From Pycnopodia helianthoides (lineage: Eukaryota; Echinodermata; Asteroidea; Forcipulatida; Asteriidae): a stretch of DNA of 64,000 nucleotides. The stretch spans positions 12,926,931 to 12,990,930 of the forward strand of contig CM063243.1 in NCBI GenBank assembly GCA_032158295.1, written 5' to 3'. Under the pieces are notes generated by a model. The model searched no databases. It worked only from the letters and a program-made list of their open reading frames with translations, and had not been told where the DNA came from. The translations under genes were made by a program, and so were the position numbers. Shown here piece by piece: positions 59,001 to 64,000 of the stretch (positions are counted from its first letter, which is position 1; each line of letters opens with the position of its first letter).

Positions 59001-62000
59001 TATCACACAATTCGTCTATTATAAGCTTTGCTGCAAGCCATATAACGCTGTCGCCATCTTCATTACTGAGCACCGCCATATTGACATCAGGATGTGCGCA
59101 ACCAACGATTCCAATCGATCGTAAACGATCACATGCGTTTGCACGGACAGTTGTGATCTGTTTGCGTAAGTCGAACACAGCCCAAGGGAAGACTGTGGTT
59201 CGAACCATTGAAAAGCCATAGGCCCTTTTCCAAACCATTGCTTTGGCTTCCGGTCTGGCTTAGGCTCCATCACTAATCTTTAAAAAAGTGGGCATGTTCT
59301 GCAGGTCGACAGAACATATGGCAGAGCCCAAGCCAAAGCAAAAGGTTTCAAACAAGAACCACAGGCCATAACGCAACTGTAGCCATCCCAAGTGCTAAAT
59401 GCACTTCAGAGTGCAAAGGTACCAACTATGATGGATTGAAAATATAGATGTGTAACTAGCAGGATACTACCTATAATGATCTGTCTTTCAGTTTGGAGAT
59501 TGGTAAAAAACAAACTTGTCTTCTCACAACTGATGAATATCATTTGTAAACAACAATACACAAGTAAATAGTTTAAATCATGAAACACCTGATTTGAATT
59601 GACCTCCTGACACCATATTGAGGGTTTTTGTTACCTTTTCTTGGTTTTTGGCATCCAGTTCCCTTTCTTTCCTGTCTAACTGGGCTTTTACTTCCTCACA
59701 TACTGTGGAAAAGAACAAGAGGAGAAAATCTCAACAAATTAACAGAGGCACAGCAAAGCTCAAAATTTTTTTTTGCAGGCCAGAGGCCAATGATTTTAGC
59801 ATTGGGCTAAGAAACTAGATAAGTCCGTTCAGCTTGTGTTATTCAGGTGATTAAAAATAATTCACCGTGTAATATCTTAACATGATAAGTATCTTCCAAT
59901 TCTGTTGAGTATCAAAGAATACTTTACTCATAATACAAATGAGATAAATCTTCTCTTAGTGCTTGTTAAAATGAGCCCTGCACAAACAAATAGGTGGGAG
60001 GGGGCCACAGCTACCCTTTAACCCTAAACACCTTGAATGATTTACTAGGATCCCTCCTTACTCCAACACCATATAACAACACTCTAGCTGCTGGAATTTA
60101 GTATTGTGTTAAGTATTGAGGTATGCGGGATCAGTTAATAGTGCAATTCTCAGAATCAAACAAAACATGCAGTTTGATTTTGAAGGGTTGGGAGTAGCTC
60201 TGGTCAAGGTTTACCGACAAGTCAGTTTATTCTTTTTAGTCTTCAGTTTGTGTGCTCCAAACATTTGAATCACAAGTGACTTATTTTCATAATTGGATTT
60301 ATCTTCGGAGCTCAGAAGTTGCAGGAATGATAAAAACCTCTAAACTGTAAAAGCCCAAAATCTGTTAATGAATTTGTTACTTTTCTTTGAGAGGTTCTCA
60401 GACTATTAAGTCTATTTAAACCAATATTTCATAAAAACTAATACCACTGCAAGTTTTGCTGCAGGTAGAAAGGCCAGGAATTCCATAGACAGATAAATAT
60501 TATTGTATGGTTGGACCGGAATGTGTCTTGATATTGTAAACACTCCACAAGACTTGAACCTTTTTTTTTGCTTAAAGCTGTGTGAGGGGAGACTTATATC
60601 ATAGGGGTAGTAGAACTACCAAAAAGGAGACTCATCTCTCATCTTGCCTATGTGCCGTTAAACAATAACACAAATACATTTAGAGAATGAAGAGTTAGCA
60701 GGGACATTAATTATCATCAGGGACTCTAGTTATTGCTTTCTCTCTTTTTTCCTGAAGACAATCAGGGCGTTACTGATCGGAACGACAAGTTCTTAACCAA
60801 CAGTACTTTTAAAAACCATACAACTCAGACAGAGATACTTCCATGGTGCCACTGAAAACCTCAACAGATTGTGCAGTTTCCAGTCCCAATTCTCTCTTCC
60901 TATTAATGGTTCTTTTCCAATACAAACAAAAATGTGGAGGTACATTAAGCAGAGGAGGTTTTGCTTCTTAAGGGGCCTCAGTTGTTTCAAATCTCTCTCT
61001 CACTACATGAGTATGTCTTTTCTACGCCACTGCTTTGATACATTACTCACATTTCTCCATTTCTTCAGCCTTCTGTTGCCTGATGACATCTTGGTTGATG
61101 ACCTTCTCGATCACATCCTTGAAGTTGATGTCAAAGGGTGCTATGTCTGGATCACCACCATCTTCATACTGAAGGACAATTTGTTGGACTAGCCGGTCTA
61201 CCAGCGACCAGTGGTGTATGCTACATCCTTTATCTGATCGGTCAAATGGATAAAGTCCTTTAAAAACTGGAAAGGTTTTGACCAGTGGTATTGAACCAAT
61301 TCACTGGACGTCATCACCCAAAATATACTTGGTTACGCCATTTTGGAAGTCAGATGCCAATTCCCAGTACGCTAATGGGCAGTGTGCAACTCAGTGGACA
61401 GACCCATGTGAGGCATGCACCATATCTTTACATGCAAAATGGCTGACAATGGGCAGACAGAGTGTGTGATAACAGTGCAATGGATCTGTATGCTTTTTCC
61501 CTTTATTGGACTGGTCAAAATAAGACAAGACTTAAACATTAGAAAAGAGTTGACCGGTTGTGTTTGCTGCTTTCTTCAACTGTTGGTCAAACTGTATAAT
61601 CAAGTGCTTTCAAAAGTGGGAAAGTTCACACTAGTGGTGTTTAATACTTCATTTGAATGATTGTTCAAAAGCGTAAAACTTCTAAAAGTTCGTCCAGTGC
61701 TTTGACAGTGTGGTATGGTTTGCTACTTTTGTTTACTCTATTTTTGTTTTTAACAGAAGTATCAACAAATTATTTGAGACTGCCTGTCTATTTTCTTCAC
61801 CTCAGTATAACAATCTTTTCTTCTTTTTAAACTTTTGAAATGATAAGCTCTTATCAGCCTGCTTTTCTTTTTCTTCTTTTTTTTCTAAAGGGATGGGGGT
61901 TACCTATGGAGAAATTGCGGTTCTTATGTCGAGTACTTATTAATTGGTGCTTCCATTTGGCACTTATAATCCAAAACCTCAATCCTGTAATGACCTTTCA

Positions 62001-64000
62001 AGAAAATGACCCAGCAACAGAGTGGCCTTGCAGGAAAATACAATTTTGATTCTGGGGATTGGAAGTCAGGAGGGATCGAAAAATAAAACATGGCGGAAAT
62101 TAGAACAAGGTTACCGACCGGGTGTAGGGAAACTCACGTTAATGGTGATATGTGATCTAAACTGTTGGGCTATAAACAGACTGAAGGAGGGTGGAGGTTT
62201 GACTTGGAGAGTCAGTGTAATAATTTTTCCCCAAAAGAAAGAAAACAAATCACAAATAAATATGAATATGAATACTTTAGAAAGATAATTCAAATGTCAG
62301 TTAGGAAGTGTGTAAAGCAATGCGGCCAATTGAGCAGAAGTGCTACTTGTAAATGTAGGTCTGTATGTATGAGCATGTCTGTTAAAACAGAGGACTTTAA
62401 CCAAAGGAATCCATGTGTTTTTACAGAGTAAGGAAATCCTTGCTTTGCTTTCGTGTACAACACCAATGGGGACGTCGGCAAAAGAACATAGTCCAAATAG
62501 TGGGAGAAAAAAGTCCTTGATTGTTACCAAGTCCATAAACATGTGTTTGGGGAATCTGTGTATGTCAGTAGTAACAGCGTGGAGTTAACACCTCAAATCC
62601 ATCAAAAACACCTGGTTTTTTACAGACAATTTTCTGAACTCAGTCTCTACAATCTGGATACTAATTACTCCAGGTGTTTCTAAAAATTTACATATTTAAA
62701 GATGCGCCCGAAGGGTTAAGTAAAAACAAAGTTGAAATATTTGGGCGATATTCCTACACATGTCGTTTTTAAAGGTCGGAAACCATGTAATCAGCTGAGT
62801 CACTTCCCACTCAGACGCAAGCAGAACCCTTGCCACAAGTTAGTAACGTACTTGGTAAGAGTAGAAAATGCTGTAGAAGAGACAGGAAGTGGGGGTAGGC
62901 CTGAGTGTGGGCAATCTTCTTCTTGATGACGTCAAACATACTATTCGCACTTCTGACATCCACATGAACCTGGGGAGAATAAATAGAGTTTCTTATTTAC
63001 TAAGGACTTGGCCATCAAGATCCCTCAGGAAAAAGGGTATGCAGATAAACTTGAGATGATTGAAGACAGGGCGAGACAAAGATTTGATCTTCACTGAGAA
63101 CAGCATTTATACTTAAAAGATAAGAATGGGTAGTGACTGCATGGTGCCTCTACAATCATAAACTTTCTATTGTGATTTGTGTTTGGCATTCAGGAAACCT
63201 GACAAAAATTTGTAGGTCCTTTTTATACGTAGAATCTTAAGGTTCTATCATCGAGTAATCCATAAAAATAATTTTCACTCCTTTGTTAGAAAACATCGTC
63301 TGTGTATTTTAAACATTATTTTAATCTGACTGAGTGGGAGACATCCTTACCATGTCAAACCTCTTAGCTAACTCTCGTTCATCTTCGTTCCTGACTAATT
63401 CAAAGAAATCTAAATGCCTGTTGAGGAATGAAGAATGGCAACATATCTGTAAACAGGTGGCATGAATTCATTGACTGAAAAATCATCAACAAATGAAGAG
63501 GGTGAGAAATGTTGAATGTCAAGGATCAACCACAAAAACATTAAAACATATTCCAACAAATTATTTTAACTAATTTGATATTTGACTGAATTCTTTTTTA
63601 GTGGTTTTAGTTTTCCAGGGAGTTGAAAGAAAGATAGAATAAGATTAAGAATACACCCTCCCCCCCCCCGAAAAAATTTATAAAAAATGAAATATATATC
63701 ATTCTGCATGCAATTTCTGATTAAATGCAACATTTAAAAGATAAATAAATTAAGAACTTTTAGTATATGTCATCAGATTTTGAACAGTCAAATTAAATAA
63801 CAAATAGTTATTAACAAATTTCTTCTACCATCTGGACATCAATAAAAGTACAGGAAAATGTGCAGATTCAAAGAAGCAGCATTATGTGACATTGAAACAG
63901 GAGTAGATGTCACTTACCTATCTACAGTAGCGTTTTCCAGACTGCGCAGTTTGTCTATCACAGGTTGAATACCAAGCATTAAGAACTCATACCGGAGGTG
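43733..64000 (-). CDS. DAAM1: DAAM-type formin (diaphanous-related), 3' two thirds of the gene
   Basis: Formins of this group nucleate and elongate unbranched actin filaments and act with Rho GTPases and Dishevelled in planar cell polarity. Seventeen exons on the minus strand join in frame: 64000-63918 (continues off the window), 63417-63351, 62969-62852, 61266-61051, 59702-59635, 52752-52630, 50850-50643, 50106-49979, 49615-49358, 49061-48955, 48473-48385, 48111-47897, 47759-47698, 47283-47223, 46535-46401, 44729-44559, 44014-43733. They give about 796 residues: end of the armadillo/FH3 region, coiled coil, proline-rich FH1, FH2 ([17 protein letters not shown] start, [20 protein letters not shown]), and a C-terminal DAD with [20 protein letters not shown] followed by KRNRKR. 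Vertebrate DAAM1 and DAAM2 are near 1,070-1,080 residues, so about 280 N-terminal residues (GTPase-binding part) lie outside. The symbol marks the DAAM family; one invertebrate gene usually represents both vertebrate paralogues. FH1 looks short. Confidence 0.95.
44231..44330. repeat. Dispersed repeat shared with 42430-42500
   Basis: Same blocks as the 42430 copy, followed by a short CA tract; inside the last DAAM intron. Confidence 0.75.
44559..44729 (-). CDS. DAAM1: DAAM exon (end of FH2)
   Basis: 57 codons: [40 protein letters not shown], then [17 protein letters not shown]. The charged helix closing FH2 leads into the C-terminal tail. Acceptor ATTTCAG, donor GTAAGC. Confidence 0.95.
45686..45997. 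mobile_element. TTAA-flanked MITE in a DAAM intron
   Basis: TTAA-AGAGGC ... GTGCCCCT-TTAA; short inverted ends only, so less certain than the next one. Contains GTCCGCCATTTTGTAAGACA and AACAAAATGGTGGATCG. Confidence 0.6.
46401..46535 (-). CDS. DAAM1: DAAM exon (FH2)
   Basis: 45 codons: [20 protein letters not shown], then [25 protein letters not shown] in helix. Acceptor TATAG, donor GTACAG. Confidence 0.92.
46607..46997. mobile_element. TTAA-flanked MITE with perfect inverted ends
   Basis: TTAA then AGGAACATTACAGAATT at the left and its exact reverse complement AATTCTGTAATGTTCCT then TTAA at the right. 391 bases, no ORF, in the DAAM intron between exons 46401-46535 and 47223-47283. Exact ends suggest recent activity. 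Confidence 0.92.
47223..47283 (-). CDS. DAAM1: DAAM exon (FH2)
   Basis: Encodes [20 protein letters not shown] after one base completing an Asn codon; acceptor ATTTCAG, donor GTATGC. Confidence 0.9.
47698..47759 (-). CDS. DAAM1: DAAM exon (FH2)
   Basis: Encodes [20 protein letters not shown] plus two bases. Acceptor TTGCAG, donor GTATGT. It joins in frame to the NMAELSKDI exon. Confidence 0.9.
47897..48111 (-). CDS. DAAM1: DAAM exon (FH2 core, GNYMN)
   Basis: Encodes [60 protein letters not shown] and [17 protein letters not shown] is the signature FH2 motif of the actin-binding knob/post region. Acceptor TTCCAG, donor GTAAGA. Confidence 0.96.
48385..48473 (-). CDS. DAAM1: DAAM exon (FH2)
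   Basis: Encodes [20 protein letters not shown] then MGECKPKVD. The YFKKKF block is FH2-typical. Acceptor CCTAG, donor GTGAGC. Confidence 0.93.
48955..49061 (-). CDS. DAAM1: DAAM exon (FH2)
   Basis: Encodes [20 protein letters not shown] then [15 protein letters not shown], with the DRFLY block typical of FH2. Acceptor TTTCAG, donor GTAAGT; two bases of a Lys codon are carried over. Confidence 0.94.
49358..49615 (-). CDS. DAAM1: DAAM exon (FH2)
   Basis: 86 codons: [20 protein letters not shown], a linker rich in Asp/Gly/Ser, then [20 protein letters not shown] and DIPKDMLEQ. The DGRRAQN block is a strongly conserved FH2 motif. Acceptor CTCTCAG, donor GTAAAG. Confidence 0.95.
49979..50106 (-). 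CDS. DAAM1: DAAM exon (start of FH2, lasso)
   Basis: Encodes [25 protein letters not shown] and [11 protein letters not shown], the FH2 lasso whose tryptophans insert into the partner subunit's post in formin dimers. Acceptor TTTCAG, donor GTACTG. Confidence 0.95.
50238..50322. repeat. 15-base minisatellite, 5.7 copies
   Basis: Unit AGAATGTGTAGACGC with C/G alternation (GACGC, GACGG). It lies in the DAAM intron between FH1 and FH2 exons and causes a repetitive minus-strand ORF that is not coding. Confidence 0.95.
50643..50850 (-). CDS. DAAM1: DAAM exon (FH1, proline-rich)
   Basis: Starts [19 protein letters not shown] and then carries [20 protein letters not shown] and further proline runs ([13 protein letters not shown]), the profilin-binding FH1 region. 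Only about four polyproline runs are seen. Acceptor CATGTAG, donor GTATGC. The complement of this exon explains a glycine-rich plus-strand ORF. Confidence 0.93.
50944..51185. mobile_element. Element with about 40-base inverted ends
   Basis: Left TAGTAAGGTTTGTAGTAACA then CCATGTAATAAT; the right end is the reverse complement with one short indel. Shows that the GTAACACCATG repeat family has terminal inverted repeats. It starts about 90 bases upstream of the FH1 exon's acceptor. Confidence 0.8.
52630..52752 (-). CDS. DAAM1: DAAM exon (coiled coil before FH1)
   Basis: Encodes [20 protein letters not shown] and on to [10 protein letters not shown], 41 codons in phase 0. Acceptor GTTTAG, donor GTAAGTC. 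This is the coiled coil that precedes FH1 in DAAM proteins. Confidence 0.88.
54708..55065 (-). mobile_element. CAGGGCT...AGCCCTG element, copy 2
   Basis: CAGGGCTCAAAATCTACACT to CAAGTTTGAGCCCTG, flanked by TCTAA on both sides; inverse orientation to 31250-31598, same internal order (GGCCAGTAAACTCATG, GTTGACTTTCAGTCTGATAA, TTCAATTCTGGTCTTGTA). Confidence 0.88.
58885..59238 (-). CDS. Coding-like 117-codon ORF in a DAAM intron, origin unknown
   Basis: The minus-strand ORF encodes [60 protein letters not shown] and [20 protein letters not shown] before TGA. Amino-acid mix and helix-like patterning look like real protein, unlike other intronic ORFs. The first codons overlap a MITE-like end (59221-59255), so the Met is doubtful; an AAACAG acceptor-like site lies about 70 bases in. 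I do not recognise the family. It could be a captured gene fragment, a transposase piece, a nested gene or chance. Confidence 0.4.
   Translation of the reverse strand: MVWKRAYGFSMVRTTVFPWAVFDLRKQITTVRANACDRLRSIGIVGCAHPDVNMAVLSNEDGDSVIWLAAKLIIDELCDTSNTADPVSPMILSVVRDLAQNLITALSTTENTFKLFP
59635..59702 (-). CDS. DAAM1: DAAM exon (coiled coil)
   Basis: Short 68-base exon encoding [20 protein letters not shown] then EK, a heptad-like charged helix. Acceptor CCACAG, donor GTAACA. A transposon copy begins only about 55 bases upstream of its acceptor, and a 6.9 kb intron follows. Confidence 0.85.
59758..59980 (-). mobile_element. CAGGGCT...AGCCCTG element, copy 3 (shortened)
   Basis: GCAGGCCAGAGGCCAATGAT then TTTAGCATTGGGC, and TAATACAAATGAGATAAATC then TTCTCTTAGTGCTTGTTAAA, to ATGAGCCCTG. 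About 130 bases shorter than copy 2; left tip lost. Sits beside a DAAM exon. Confidence 0.8.
61051..61266 (-). CDS. DAAM1: DAAM exon (end of FH3, start of coiled coil)
   Basis: Encodes [20 protein letters not shown] followed by the [15 protein letters not shown] stretch and a charged helix ending KAEEMEK, matching the DAAM linker from the dimerisation part into the coiled coil. Acceptor TTTCCAG, donor GTGAGT. Confidence 0.9.
62852..62969 (-). CDS. DAAM1: DAAM exon (FH3 region)
   Basis: Encodes [19 protein letters not shown] then [20 protein letters not shown], helical armadillo-type sequence. A polypyrimidine tract and CCCAG precede it; the donor is GTACGT. One base is carried over. Confidence 0.9.
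63351..63417 (-). CDS. DAAM1: DAAM exon (FH3 region)
   Basis: Encodes [19 protein letters not shown] then FDM. The acceptor is CAG and the donor GTAAGG; 67 bases complete the split codon plus 22 codons. Confidence 0.92.
63918..64000 (-). CDS. DAAM1: DAAM exon (armadillo/FH3 region), cut by the window edge
   Basis: Encodes [19 protein letters not shown] and on to ATVDR, a core segment of the diaphanous-inhibitory/FH3 region. The donor GTAAGTG follows at 63917-63911; two bases of an Arg codon are carried to the next exon. The exon runs beyond base 64000. Confidence 0.92.

Larger units (their letters stand above)
52753..59634 (-). other. Largest DAAM intron
   Basis: 6.9 kb without DAAM coding sequence. 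Holds the element at 54708-55065, the coding-like ORF at 58885-59238, a G12 run near 58807, GGCTACAGCC/GCCAAAGG-rich repeats near 56575-56635 and 58540-58600, and otherwise unassigned AT-rich DNA. Confidence 0.7.

Noticed and set aside
10028..64000. Three same-strand genes as a co-transcribed unit
   Set aside because: Large gaps, separate probable first exons with donors and separate poly(A) candidates; ordinary independent genes.

Overview
The window is animal nuclear DNA: AT-rich, with three interrupted protein genes whose exons are joined by GT-AG introns, and many transposon copies between and inside them. The repeat content (tRNA-headed SINEs, short elements bounded by GGGCCCAATTTCAT or flanked by TTAA, CR1/L2-like LINE pieces, a DIRS-type RNase H piece) together with the gene sequences fits an echinoderm, and I lean to a sea star. 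The sea-star part is inference from the look of the repeats; the eukaryotic, metazoan part is firm.

All three genes are read on the minus strand. From right to left: (1) a DAAM-type formin, entering at the right edge (5' part outside) and ending at 43733; 17 exons give about 796 residues covering the end of the armadillo/FH3 region, a coiled coil, a short FH1, the complete FH2 and a DAD. (2) Legumain (asparaginyl endopeptidase), complete, 12 coding exons from 35821 to 24832, 429 residues with signal peptide and conserved Asn-His-Cys triad, with a probable non-coding first exon near 38 kb and a TCACGTGA box upstream of it. (3) A complete 770-residue coiled-coil protein, 9 coding exons from 18190 to 10028, that I cannot assign to a named family. 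In all three genes every exon junction keeps frame, which is the main support for the models. The genes are transcribed separately; nothing suggests an operon.

Left of 10 kb the DNA is mainly transposon debris: a LINE C-terminal remnant (1.8-2.6 kb), a degraded Ty3/gypsy reverse transcriptase (7.6-8.0 kb), a DIRS-type RNase H piece (8.4-8.6 kb) lying between two inverted copies of a 120-140 bp sequence, and several small terminal-inverted-repeat elements. Between the coiled-coil gene and legumain sits a 3.3 kb CR1/L2-like LINE on the plus strand that has split an older tRNA-derived SINE; the empty site can be read off the two SINE halves. Legumain and DAAM introns hold more SINEs, three copies of a CAGGGCT...AGCCCTG element, and TTAA-flanked elements.

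No CRISPR array, rRNA, bacterial-type operon or functional tRNA gene is visible. The most open items are the unassigned coiled-coil protein, a 117-codon coding-like minus-strand ORF inside a DAAM intron (58885-59238), the inverted-repeat pair around the DIRS/gypsy debris, and a fold-back element with a tRNA-like core (14546-14740).
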